The notes under the pieces were generated by a model. It saw nothing but the letters and a program-made list of their open reading frames with translations. It was not told the origin of the DNA and ran no database searches. A stretch of DNA of 64,000 nt, from assembly GCF_022539665.2 (NCBI RefSeq), contig NC_081334.1:7720424-7784423 (forward strand), read 5' to 3'. A program made the translations under genes and the position numbers. The DNA is from Daphnia carinata. Lineage: Eukaryota > Arthropoda > Branchiopoda > Diplostraca > Daphniidae. This document shows, in pieces, positions 47,245 to 58,758 of the stretch (position 1 is its first letter; each line of letters starts with the position of its first letter).

Positions 47245-47902
47245 CCATGCTTGTCCTACCCACATGAATACGGAACTGGTTAAAAAACAAAAATTTAAAA
47301 AAAGCAGATGTAATCAAAAATTGAAAAAAAAAATATACAAAAAAAACTTGAAAATGTTTATCTATAGCATGCAGTCTTCGCATGATTTCTAGTTTGATTT
47401 CTAGTTGCGGCTGGTGTCTCGAATGCAAAGCGTAAAGCTCTTGCGTAGAAGTTAGCATGTATATTTTATTTAAGATAAAAAAAATATTAGTGATAGATAA
47501 ATACTTTCCTTTTTTACCAACCATCACTCTACCACCATTTGCTTTCTTTAAGCGCCATGCGGGTTGTTTGACTATTCAGCTCTAGATTGAGTTAAGATTA
47601 CCGTAAACTACACGCGTGTAAACATACGACTTTCTATTGAAAGCATTGCCTTCGCAGCAGAAAGCTGTTTTAGAAGTTGATTTTTACAAAAATAGATATT
47701 AAAGATTATAATTGCCAAAAAATGTATGCAGTACTACAAAATTTAAAATTTGTGGGTTGGATCAGTCTGTCTTTCGAACATGGGCTTGAAGCGGTGCCTT
47801 TGGACAACGGCATAATACTGCCTTAAGACAGGAAAAACAAGAGTTTGTCTACACAGATCCCAAAATAATCAAGATGTAAAAAAGGCCAAGGTAGAATCAA
47901 AA
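47245..47902. other. Intergenic region between cuticle gene and coiled-coil gene
   Basis: AT-rich; the open frame at 47240-47527 (-) has no coding features. No gene is supported. Confidence 0.5.
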
Positions 47903-49270
47903 CTAAAATTTTTTTAAGTATTCGCTAACCTTGGGAGCTAGGTATTTGTAAATGAAAGTATGGCTTTGACCATTGTCTTGCCGACCTCGATGCGGTGACC
48001 TTTCTTCGTCCAAAGTAAGGCAGATATCTAAGTGCCTATTCTTAAGGATGGAAGGTCGTTGTGGAATATCCACATCCGTCTGTTTTTCAGCATTCGTCGA
48101 AGATCTGGAAACAAATCTCGAGTTAGATGGGGGTTTTCCCGGGAACGTTTCATCGATCTAAGAGTATAATACCGTACTTTTCCTCATGTAGCTCTTCACG
48201 ATCCTTGTTACGTTCCTTCCAGACAGCAAGTTCTGTTTCTAGAGCTTGCACCTTCTGCATCATAGCATCCAAGAGTCTTGTGTTTTCAGCCAAAATCACA
48301 TTATTATTCATGATAGCATGGAAATTTTCTAATCTGTATCGTGGGAAAAAAACAGTAATTGATATACTCAAATATGTCACGGCGTCATTTACATCAAAAC
48401 ACCTTCGTTCACCGGCATTACTCGGTCCACTTAGATAAGTTTCTTCATGCTCTAGCACCTCAAAAGTCTTCTTAAGTTCATCTGATTCCTGTAGGAATAA
48501 AAATTAATGATAAATCATTCGATCTGTTTGATCTATCAAGCGAAGGCTTGCCTTCAGCAGCTCCTCTTTTCCCGCTTCGTCAAACTTCATATTACTTGAT
48601 GCCCGAGCCTGACCTTCGGCCTCTTCCTTTTGTTTGACTTTTAGGCGTTTTAAATCAGTCACCTCATCTGCAAGAATATTCAAAGGAATGTAGAAAAATT
48701 AAAATAATATAAGAAGCAACATGATGATAGTACCTTTGAGGCAATAATAGGCCTGTTCCAGCTGAATGTAAGATAGGGTTTTCTGGATGTTCTCTGCATG
48801 GAGGTCCCTTATGAGTTTTTGTAAATGGCGAACATCATCAAGGGAAAATTCCTCTGGGGCCAACTTTAAATTTAAAAATGTCAGCAAAAGTGTCAACCAT
48901 ATGAAGAGGACAGCAGGCAATTTTGATCAAATATACTTGAGTTGCTATTCCTTTATTAGAATTATAGTTCCCTTTATTTTCACCAATCAGGTGGCTATCC
49001 TCATTGGTGGGTGTGTTTGCCTGGTATCCTAAAGCATATGCATTCCATGGAGGAACTGGTAGTGAATGGTAGCTCTGATAATTATGAAACCATGGTGCTA
49101 TGAGTCAACGTGCAATGTCTACTTAATTCTAAATGCACAAAATAAAAGGTGACAAATAGCCACTTTTCCTTTTTACTGACAGGTGGTTGTTGTCTTGGCT
49201 GATCTTTTTGTAGAACATCACTGGGAATCCTGTTTTCACGAGTTCTTCGCAATTTCAATGACAAATCCAT
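47903..49270 (-). CDS. Coiled-coil protein, diverged third paralogue
   Basis: Seven exons (49270-49177, 49097-48937, 48863-48734, 48667-48552, 48488-48403, 48333-48178, 48104-47903) join to 314 residues. It shares with the unit B gene the segments FSLDDVRHLQKLIRDLHAEN, QKTLSYIQLEQAYY and ALETELAVWKERNKD. Exons of 130, 86 and 156 bases match exactly in length and phase, and the GC donor (AAG|GCAAGC at 48552/48551) sits at the same place. It has an extra N-terminal exon (MDLSLKLRRTRENRIPSDV) and a Tyr/Pro-rich second exon (PWFHNYQSYHSLPVPPWN) that the duplicated copies lack or have lost. The C-terminal exon encodes a polar tail (NAEKQTDVDIPQRPSILK). This may be the family's parent copy. Function unknown. 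Confidence 0.72.
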
Positions 49271-51835
49271 TCCACCTCTATAGCAATGGTGTTATGTACT
49301 TGTAACAAAATGGTAAACTGCAGTCCTAATATTTATGTATATTACAGCTGCCTTGTTTAATGTCGGATAGCCTCTATAACGAAATTGAGAAAAAATACAA
49401 GTTGATTGCAAATGACTTCTGTTTTGACAAATAATTTACAATAGCCAAGTTGAAATAAAACGATGCCAATATAGATATCAATCTCGACTATGAAGCTATG
49501 AAGCTGTAAATCGTCAAACTCACTTGAAAAATTCCTAAGGCGACCACTTTAGCACTTCCCAAGGTCCCACAAGTCCATTGAATGACACGAGACATTGATG
49601 TGGCACGATGGCGGCGACAAACTACGCTGCCACCTTTTGTTGCAAAATGGGAGGTTGGAGAAGAGCTGCCGGATTAATTTGAGCTATCCACGTTATTATG
49701 ATCTACGTTTTGCCCCCTTGAATCCGATCTATTATACAAACGAGAAAATTCAAGCAAATTTTATCAACGGCTGTAACGTAAAGATAAATTTGGCTTTGGG
49801 GCTAGGAAGGGCTTGGCCTGGGTGCTTTCCTTTTTGTTCCAGGAAACATCGGGAAAACATTTGTAAAACAAACAGTAAATTGTGAATAAATAAAAAAGCG
49901 ATCTCCAAAATGGCGTACTCCTTTCAACGACCAACACAAGCAAGTAGTATTTTACTTTTTAAAAAGAAATCGTCCCGATTACTACCAAGAATTATGTTTT
50001 CGTACGAGAGAGAGAGTACAAAAAAAAGTTGATTTTTTGCATACTTAGGTCTCTCCAGGTCTATCCCGCTTTGCCACCATATCTTGTGTTTAGAATCACA
50101 CGTGGAAGCCACTTTCTACGTCCTGCTGGCCTGATTTGCGTTCTAAACTATTATTGGAAGTGAATGGTTGCTCAAATGCTGCTAGTACAATGGCGTCAGG
50201 TCAATAAACAGGGATTTCTGTACGTTTTTGCTGGACGTATGGTGTGTGTTCTAACTCTCAAACTATTACACAACGCCGACGGTTCCATCCCCTCTACAAA
50301 ACAGTCTAACAAGTAATAAGGTCGTAACCTTCTACCCAGCTGTTATTAAAATTATTGCAGTTTAAATGTCACCGCAGGCTTCATAATTCAGCTTCGTTGG
50401 CTAACGAAATGTATGCTACAAAAAGGAGGATGATTGAAAACGTTATACGTTATCTACGTGAGCTCATCGAAAAACGACAGAGCGTTTGTTGTTTCATAAA
50501 CGGTAATTAAGTACACATACATCTGATACGGAATTTCCAAAATTTTTATCTGTTACTTTCAATGCCATCGCTTTGCCGTCCTGTTAACGCCCATCGCCAG
50601 AGGGTAGCTTTTTAGTTGGGTGTAGGCTACAAAATTGTGTTCAGTTACCAAAAAAAAATAAATTCAGAACAAGTTCTCGTTTCTTCGAAATACCGAAATA
50701 ACATTAAAAAGCAAACGATTTACCATTCAAGAGACATTGCAGTTGCATAACTGGGAATGCATGTTTCATTTGTAGTTACGTACTGTACATGGATACAGCC
50801 ACTTCTCAAGCATTCAGCCTTTTCAACTGTAGACCAGGTGCTTTGAAAACCACATGTGTTCCTGAAATGTGTCAGCTACTGGTGTTCCTTTTCCATTTTC
50901 TTTACTATTACTTTTAATCTTATAATGTTATTACCATTACTGTAGTTGTTTTGCTTTTCCTGTCAGACTTCTGGTTTGTGTCACATTCGAACTTCGTCGG
51001 GTGTTTTTTTTTCTGTAAACGTAATTCCATGAAGTGATAAAACAAGTTTTAATGCGCTAATAACACATTTTCCTAGAAAATTTTTCATGTCCGGTGGCAG
51101 TTCCCTCGAAACAGCTTTAGCTATCTCTAGCTACTGGATGGTACATGACTTGTTATTTCCACTGAGCAAAGGTGACTTTCCAAATACGTGAAAATCTGTA
51201 ATATCAGGAGAGTGATGTTTGCCGATTGCTGAGAGCTCTTGACTGAATACACTTGATTGCAACAATTTTTAATCACATTATTTGTGTGATTGCCAAGGCA
51301 TGATGCGTTACGCTCACAGTACCTAGAATCGTTGAATAAAAAATGTTTTGTTTCATTGTTGCATACATTTTTCCTTTACATTCACGTCTGCGTGACAGCT
51401 TAATCATATAATTCGTCTTTGTTGCAAAGGTGCCACGAAACTCAATGAGCTAGAAGTTCAAATATCTTGTGCCATAACTTGAAACCAACTTGTGCCACCT
51501 GAATTCAAATTTCGCATTATTCTCAGCTCCTCTTGGCAGTAGTTAATAATTGTTTTTAGCAAGCTCAGAAATCTTTCGTTTTTGATTTACATTGTCGTAT
51601 GTTTTTACAAAAAAAAATTGCATAATTTAAACATAAATTGACGTGTCTAGACGTAGAGGGAAAACAGGTTAAATCCTTTTGGTGTCCATAATGTTGACGA
51701 GAAGCCACGCGAGTCTTGCATTCATCGTTGTAAGTTCAGGGCATGGATGATTGTCATTCACGCAATTTAAACGGTTGGCAAAGTGTTCCTGCAAGTTTTC
51801 ATTTGTCCAACGTAACGGATTACATAATGTAGTAC
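49271..51835. other. Intergenic region, no supported gene
   Basis: 2.6 kb between the coiled-coil gene and the Kazal cluster. Short open frames on both strands lack signal peptides, domains or plausible splice context. I see no strong repeats. Confidence 0.5.
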
Positions 51836-52506
51836 CTACAAGGAAATGGTTGGAATTTGCGCAGTCAATTTACATTCTCCATTGTAAGCTTTCGTAATCG
51901 CGGTGCCATCGCATCTAACAAGCAATGACATGAATTGGTGAGAAGACTAACCAGTTAAATCTAAAATTCAAAAAGCGAATTTGTAAGTGTAATTTTTGTT
52001 TTCCCTACCTGTTCCTGCCATCAAGTTCGCAATCATTATCGTATGTCTTTCCGTCCGTACCGCATAATGGATTTAATGTATATCCAAGACCATTGCATGG
52101 AATTTCACAGCCTTGCTGACCCAGTTTACAAACACCGTCGTAAGCTTTGCGGATTCTCGAAGCGGAGACATTATCACACTCGTTCTTCAGGAACAAGAAG
52201 CATTCATTTGCGTATGTTTTGTCATCCGTTCCACATAATGGGAAATAGTCATCCAACAAGCACTCGATCTCGCACCCAACATGTCTGTGCAAGTTTTCTG
52301 CGATAACAGTTGAAGGTTTACTTGATGGGCAGCAAAGAATGGAAAATCAAGAAACATACTTCCATGAACGACACGTAGGCTTTCCGAAAAGCTCAATGCA
52401 AGCCCAACGATTACAGCGATACCTAAAGATTCCTAGCTCACGAGAAGAAGACATAAGTTTTATCGTAACTGTCATAATATGTAAATGAAATGTAAACACG
52501 TACCAT
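51836..52506 (-). CDS. Kazal-type serine protease inhibitor, two domains (Kazal gene 1)
   Basis: Secreted inhibitor. Exons 52506-52504 (ATG only), 52432-52360, 52297-52009 and 51914-51836 give 147 residues. Signal peptide MESLGIAVIVGLALSFSES. Domain 1 has CEIECLLDDYFPLCGTDDKT with Leu at the expected P1 position (second residue after Cys2). Domain 2 has CEIPCNGLGYTLNPLCGTDG: its reactive-site loop is two or three residues longer and P1 aligns to Gly, so it is probably altered in specificity. Domain 2 is split by a phase-2 intron before Cys5; the last exon ends KAYNGECKLTAQIPTISL. A minus-strand TATA box at 52614-52621 lies 108 bases upstream. Confidence 0.85.
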
Positions 52507-52613
52507 TGAAACGACGTGGGAAAATTCTTGGCAAATTCGGAACCGTTTGCGCAGAACGTTTGCCGTCGGTTTAAGGCTGATGGAATATGTGGCACTAACT
52601 GGTTGGCCAGTCG

Positions 52614-52621
52614 TTTTTATA
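52614..52621 (-). promoter_or_regulatory. TATA box of Kazal gene 1
   Basis: TATAAAAA on the minus strand upstream of the ATG at 52506. Confidence 0.65.
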
Positions 52622-53161
52622 GTTCAGCTTCAGGGCCAACTGGTCATCGTTAATAAGGGGAGATTCTGACATGAGCAACTGTTTCCAGTAAATCCTGTTA
52701 TTTGGAAGCTGTATTCAAATTCTGCTGAGTAAACGTATAATTTGCTTATTCTAATTGAAGTTCTATTATTGATTACAATTCTTGCAAGTTTCACTAAAGA
52801 AAACCATGCATGAAACTTGGTAATTTCAAGTTCTCTAAATACAAATGTAAATTCAGTAGCACTTTACAAGCTATAGATAATTTCAAACCAAAAAAAAGAC
52901 ACAACATATTATTCAAGTGTCGAAATTTCTTACCTATATTTGTCTAGCAAACCTTTGCAAACCAAAAACAGTCGAATTGGTTCCAGCTAAGCTGTATACT
53001 GTGAACAACGATACTGTTAGTCGTACTGTGGGTTTTCTCCTCACTGTCACTGTAGTAGGGAAAGTCATTTCCCGCAGAAAATACATTTAGAAAAGCAAAG
53101 GCACGAACGTTGAAACAACTGGGATGCACCGTTTATTGATTGAGAGAAAAATATGTCACAA
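52622..53161. other. Kazal cluster spacer
   Basis: AT-rich sequence between Kazal genes 1 and 2 with no supported gene. Confidence 0.5.
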
Positions 53162-53555
53162 TCAATGATAAGGTTTGCATTCACCCTTGTGTGCTATCTT
53201 AACGTTAGTCCCATCGCACGCATTTTTAGCATCTAATAGGCAAGCGTTACCGTAAGTTATTCTATCTGTTCCACATACTGGATCAAACACAAGCGGGCAC
53301 ACAATATTGCAGTTACCATATTCAGCTACAGAACGATAGAAGAAATAATTACGCAAAACAGTTGTTGTTATTTGAAAAATTGTATAAGAGTAAAATTGTC
53401 ACATACTTCCATTAACGCCTGGTTCGTTATTCAAAAAACACAGTGTAATGCTAACTAAGAGCAAGGCGAAGCTTAGACTTTTCTATTATGTAAGACAAAA
53501 AGAGAAAAATGTCTTAAACAAACGTAAACACATGAAGTGGAGGATTGCTTACCAT
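53162..53555 (-). CDS. Kazal-type serine protease inhibitor, one domain (Kazal gene 2)
   Basis: Exons 53555-53553 (ATG only), 53482-53407 and 53325-53162 give 80 residues. Signal peptide MKSLSFALLLVSITLCF. The single domain has all six cysteines: CNIVCPLVFDPVCGTDRITY, then NACLLDAKNACDGTN, then KGEC. P1 aligns to Leu, suggesting chymotrypsin-, elastase- or subtilisin-like targets (inference from the family). TATA box at 53647-53654. Confidence 0.88.
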
Positions 53556-53646
53556 TCTTGAAAAGCTTTACACTTTGTCAAAGGCTGAAGAACATTCGCC
53601 ACTCGAAGTTCGAGGAAATGTGTCAAACAATTCAGCAATTCAAAAG

Positions 53647-53654
53647 CTTTTATA
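53647..53654 (-). promoter_or_regulatory. TATA box of Kazal gene 2
   Basis: TATAAAAG on the minus strand, 92 bases before the ATG at 53555. Confidence 0.7.
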
Positions 53655-55916
53655 GTTGCGTTCAAAACCACATCTAGACGATGTGCTAAACTTCCAGCAA
53701 CATCGAAGTAAATAGCTTTTAGGCAATAAGAAATGTTGCCAATCTTTTCGTTACGCAAAGGGCAACGCAAAATCATTGCGTACGATATTTCGTAAACTTA
53801 GAAATACACCGAGTGAAGCCCTCCGACTCAATAATGTCACTTGTTCAGCGGCTTTGCAGCACAAAGGAAGTTATTGATTCTTATTTCCCAACCTGTCGTG
53901 ATGTGGTTTCGAGAATCGACTAACCTTGACAAGATTCTAGACGTTTTCTCGAAGAGGTGAACGATACATCAAAGAGAAAAACGCCCCTCTTTTCTTTCTC
54001 CTTCGGCACAGTATTGAGCTATTCCAGGTCACTTGGATCGTTGCCAAGCGTGTTTAAAAACCGATCATTTGATTCCGAAGAAGTTCAGAAATTTGACGCT
54101 TTGGACTGCACGTGAAACACATTAGCCTTGAGCTGACAAAAAAAAATTGTTTGTAAAATTTGTTTAGGTATCTATTTCCCTAAAGCCCTAGTTTTGCTAT
54201 TGGGCTGCCCGTGTCGACGACATCCAAGTGATTGCCATTGTGGCAAACAACTCACTGGCCCAGAGAGCTATTCCATTCAGGATAGAGCCTGCCCATTTGC
54301 ATGTAATTTCCACATCACTACCGCTGTTGGAATATGAAAACACGATATCCACCTTTCATTCACTTTCTTGGAAAAGAGGAGTACTGGCGCCCTGCGTTCG
54401 TCATAAAAAGAATTTTATGAATAGATAATTAAACGTGAGCGTTTCATGTTTATATATAGAGCCTTAAATTCCTACAAGTTTACCATTTTTGGTTCCGTTG
54501 ACGTGGCCTCTTGTCGAATGTGATAGACGGAGACGCAAATGGAATGTCATTTCAAACAATGCCGAGCAGAGTCGATATACTAATGGATTTTCCTCGTGCA
54601 TGCCCTATGGTTTGCATTCTCCTTGCCAAATTTTTGTGATGCCACATATGTCAGTGCGTCGCATTTTCCTCTTCCGTTGTCGACTACATGGACTACAAGG
54701 ACTCAGCGTACTTTCCCTCTCTATTTGTGTCGCCATTGGCTAACATGGGTGAATATTAAAAGCGGATCCATATCCAATCTTTCAAAACTTGGAGATAATC
54801 AACTTCATCAAGCCAAATAAAACCCAAAGAAATCTACTTGAATGACTTCTCAAGGGAAATAGGAAGACGGGTGTGGCTCCCTTCGTGCATAAGCCAGTGG
54901 TAATGCAGGTATTTTACGAATATTTTTCTTGGTATATGCATATCCATGTGCAATTACAGTACTAGCTATGAACAATGTTATCGAGCAATTATGGATATGG
55001 TATTGTTGCATTTCTAAAGGAGAAACCGTCCAACAAATTAGAGAATAATCCAGAGACCATCGAAATCCTAGAATTTTGCGCTTGATGGAAATGGCAATTT
55101 TCATAACAAACGTATTTGCATTCAGCAATGTTGAAATTTTGCTTAACAATTTCCAAGGCAGGCAAAGCTATGCAAATTGGCTGACAGACATTGTTTGTTA
55201 GCATCCACGACGCGGAATGCATTGCAGTAATTCGCGTCCCACATAAAAAAAAATTATTTTCATCTCATTGCCTTTTACTTTTTCCACAAAAGAGAGAACG
55301 GTAAAAGTATAAATAGTTACGTGGTTAAAGCCTTGTCAAGTTGTGTTTTATGGCGTACAATGAGTAGACACGAAGGTCTCGTTAGTTTATATTTCCTACA
55401 CTCGGCACAAGGGCAGATACCAATATGATAGTTTTTTGGGGTAGATTTTGAAGGCACATCAAAATAAATTGAAATTTGAAAGTGACAAGTGAAATGGAAA
55501 TATTGGTATGAGAGTTTAAAAAACAATAGTTAGCACGATTCGTCGTTAAATTGAATTGGCCCTTTTCCAGGTAGCTCTTTTGCTTACAATGACTGTCAAG
55601 CGAGTCGTCATTTTGAAAAGTTGCATATCCAAAGAATCAAACAAAAATAAAATTCTCAGAATAAATTTTTTTCGTTCACGTTCCTCGTTTGCAATAACAG
55701 ATTTTATCAAACAGAAAACGAAAGTACCTTTTGTTACTCGATTGTATTTGCATTCCCTAACATGTTATAGAAACGCAACAAGTGCAGACTTGTCCATCGT
55801 TGGTTTTTATTTGCGACAAAAATCACATTTGAATATTTAAAAAACCAATGAAACAATTCAAGTGGCCAATATAATCTTGGGTGATGTGGGGCCGACTAGT
55901 AAAAAATGAAGTGCAG
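53655..55916. other. Large gap inside the Kazal cluster
   Basis: 2.3 kb between Kazal genes 2 and 3. Isolated TATA-like motifs occur on the plus strand near 54450 and 55309, but no reading frame with a signal peptide follows either. Open frames at 54850-55222 (-) contain several cysteines without a Kazal pattern. No gene is supported. Confidence 0.5.
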
Positions 55917-56311
55917 TCAATATCTTGGGTAAAATTTGCATTTACCTTTGTAAGCTTTCCTCACCCAGGTACCGTAGCACAGATTTTTAGCTCTCAATAC
56001 ACATAGGTTTGGGTACGTCCGGCCGTCTGTCCCGCACACGGGGCGGTACTCCCGCGTGCAAATTATTCCGCAACGTCGTGATCCAACCAGTACTGCATTG
56101 TAATTTTTAAAGAAACAATGCCGTAAGGCGTAGCCTTCAAAATACTAGAATGTTATGGAACGTACCACTGTTGACGTCAGTTTGTCCAGCCACAACGCAC
56201 GCACCGAGGAAGACGAGAAACATAACCGAAAAGACAAATTTCTATAGCGCAGAATTACAAAACGGATAGTAAGCCAATTGTTACACTGCCACACTTTTCA
56301 AACTGTACCAT
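55917..56311 (-). CDS. Kazal-type serine protease inhibitor, one domain, Arg at P1 (Kazal gene 3)
   Basis: Exons 56311-56309 (ATG only), 56241-56166 and 56092-55917 give 84 residues. Signal peptide MKFVFSVMFLVFLGACVVAG. The domain reads CGIICTREYRPVCGTDGRTY, then NLCVLRAKNLCYGTW, then KGKC, with six cysteines. P1 aligns to Arg, which in this family predicts trypsin-like targets. The C-terminal tail is KFYPRY. A TATA-like GATAAAAG lies near 56422-56429. Confidence 0.88.
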
Positions 56312-56924
56312 TGAAAACAGTTGTCCCATGTTCTCGTGGATAGCTGATACGGAAGAACGTAGTACGTTGCCTCGAAAAAAAAACTTGGTGGCCTTTGTCG
56401 AAATCTGGTCGACATCTAGTTCCTTTTATCAGAGTTGGCGATACCAAATTAGAAACAATTTGGACAAATATTGCAATGCAGGGTCGATGCTCTTCTTTGG
56501 AATTGTTGTCATACAAACCGCTAATGGCTCTCAGGTACTGAGAGACAAATTGTCGACGATGATGTACATGGTATCTGTGATTAATACGATGAATATGTAA
56601 GGGACGAAAGGAACGTAAAAGCAAGGTCATTTTTGTTAACGTCACAGCACCAGCAATTAAACGGTGCTACACGTGTAAAGGCCAAATGAATGTCAGCAAG
56701 GTAAAAGTCGGTCGCATTCTTGTGAAGGGAAAAATTTGTAAAAATTCAAAAGAAGTTTAGAGAAATGCATTTGTACACGCTAACCATATTTCGTTGTAAT
56801 TTTCTTGGAGATCGGAGGCCATAAAGTCAATGCAATTTTAACCAAAAACAACACGGAACAGGTAAGTAAACGTTAGATAAGGACCCGAATTTATCTTCCA
56901 TGGAAAATGGTTTCAACTACCTTT

Positions 56925-57310
56925 CTAAAATCGACATTTTCCATTGTAAGCCTTACGAATTCGGGTGCCATAACACATATTCCTAGCTTGTAGTTGACAC
57001 GCGTTGGAATAAGTTCTTCCATCTGTTCCACATATCGGACTGTACTGGAACGTGCACACGACATCGCAACGTCGTCGAACCTCTACATTGGAAAAATGAT
57101 GCAAATCAATAAAATTTAAACGTTTGTCAAGTCATCGATAATGCACGGTCTACCTCCGTAAACACCTCGTTGATTGCTCAGAAAACATAACGCAACAACG
57201 ATCAAAATTGTGGCGATACTTGAAGTTTTCTATTACAAGAGAGTATGAAAACGTATCACAAAGTTCTAGAATTAAGCGTTATGTTAAAGTCTGATTACAT
57301 TTCTTACCAT
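56925..57310 (-). CDS. Kazal-type serine protease inhibitor, one domain (Kazal gene 4)
   Basis: Exons 57310-57308 (ATG only), 57229-57154 and 57082-56925 give 78 residues. Signal peptide MKTSSIATILIVVALCFLS. The domain reads CDVVCTFQYSPICGTDGRTY, then NACQLQARNMCYGTR, then NGKC. P1 aligns to Phe, suggesting chymotrypsin-like targets. Closest in sequence to Kazal gene 3 (shared GTDGRTY, CYGT and KAY), so a recent tandem duplicate of it. TATA box at 57384-57391. Confidence 0.88.
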
Positions 57311-57383
57311 AGTATTTTCTAAAATTCAACTAGATAGCTGGGAAAGGAGAATCGCATTCTGGTTTTCTGTTGAATGGCAGAGG

Positions 57384-57391
57384 CTTTTATA
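57384..57391 (-). promoter_or_regulatory. TATA box of Kazal gene 4
   Basis: TATAAAAG on the minus strand, 74 bases before the ATG at 57310. Confidence 0.7.
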
Positions 57392-58169
57392 GGAACGTCC
57401 TTCTTTGTGCAAACAATCAAATCACCGACAAAGTTTCATGGATAATTAATCTAAAACGGATACTCTTGTAAGCAGAAACTGTATCTTAATAAGTTCAGTG
57501 ACCTTTTCTTTTTGGAAAGGATTCGTCAATGGAAAAACAAGTGATAGCCACAATCTTCTTTAACGGTCACCGTGTTCATGTTACTGCCGTGGTAGATGGA
57601 ATCAACGAGTGTGAGTTATCGACGGCTAACAGTCGTTTAGTTTCCCGTTGTTTCTTAAGTCAAAAGATCGTTGAGATTTCAGAGAAAAACAATGTGATAG
57701 TTACAGACAACCAGTGCAAAATTCTAAAACTCGTTGCAAGCCCAACAATAACACGCCATTGTTGTTATTGCAGTACGCACTGTCACAGAAATTCTCAAAC
57801 GGGAAAAAACTACGATTAGTATAGTAAGCAGTACAAATCCAGTTCAAGCAAACCCGGTAACGCCATCTCCAGTTTTCCCGCACGAGTTCTTGGCTTGCAA
57901 TTATTGCGTGTTTCGTGTTCGCCGTTATGACGACCGTATCTGAAATAATAACGGTTCTTCATTTATTGGTTGTCACATGTTTTTACTCCGACCTGACGCG
58001 AGATTTTCTGATTGGAGAACAATCAATCGAATATTCAAGGCCTGTTGAATAACATTTCAACATTTATTCGCTAGTACCCGAGCGTTTACAACCTATCCGT
58101 ACGAACTAGGACAACACCGCGAAACACCAGCGCCAACTGCCCGCAGAGTTGGTCCATTAGCTTCAATCG
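57392..58169. other. Kazal cluster spacer
   Basis: Nothing coding is supported between Kazal genes 4 and 5; an open frame at 57529-57819 (+) shows no domain or signal peptide. Confidence 0.5.
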
Positions 58170-58758
58170 TTAAGATCTGCATTCACCGTCATAGCATTTT
58201 CGAACGGGAACTTCAGCACACGAATTCGTGACAGCCAATTGACATTCATTTCCGTACGTTTTGCCATCGGTTCCACATACGGGGATGTAAGCGTCCGTGC
58301 AGCGAATGCCACACGGACAGTCGCAAACTATTGGGTTCTCATCAGGAGTACAATGTGGTCCATATTCTTTCTGGTCTAACTTGCATTCGCCGTCGTACGC
58401 CTTGTTGATCACGGAACCACCCATGGCTTTAGCATCCAGCAGACATTGGTTGGAATAAGTCGTGCCATCGTTGCCACATACTGGTCTGTAATTAAGTGGA
58501 CATACAATATGGCTATTTTTCTGATTATTTATTTCATCTGGATAGTAGAAAGGAAATTCAAATGGTTAAAACGTAATCATCAAATATTGTGACGTTAGTA
58601 AAAACTTACTTCCGTGGACACTTCGTTCGTGACTCAAGATGCACAGTGCGAAGACAACGAAAAACACGGAGGTATTTAGAAATGCCTGACGAAGAACAGA
58701 CGCGTTAACAAAACACGTAATTTTAAATTTATTGTCCACATCGATGATGGTTTACCAT
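58170..58758 (-). CDS. Kazal-type serine protease inhibitor, two domains, first lacking a disulfide (Kazal gene 5)
   Basis: Exons 58758-58756 (ATG only), 58685-58610 and 58537-58170 give 148 residues. Signal peptide MAFLNTSVFFVVFALCILS. Domain 1 (SHIVCPLNYRPVCGNDGTTY, then NQCLLDAKAMGG, then DGEC) has only four cysteines: those aligned with Cys1 and Cys5 of the other domains are gone. Domain 2 (CGIRCTDAYIPVCGTDGKTY, then NECQLAVTNSCAE) has the standard six plus an extra Cys in RKCYDGEC, and is preceded by a cysteine-rich linker (CTPDENPIVCDCPC). P1 aligns to Leu in domain 1 and Asp in domain 2. Both domains lie in one exon, unlike Kazal gene 1. Confidence 0.87.

Noticed and set aside
54850-55526. 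Cysteine-containing open frames in the gap of the Kazal cluster
   Set aside because: The cysteine spacing does not fit a Kazal domain and no signal-peptide exon or TATA box precedes them on that strand.
55560-55840. Plus-strand open frame with a hydrophobic start
   Set aside because: The hydrophobic stretch is short, no domain follows, and a TATA-like motif at 55309 is not placed to drive it.
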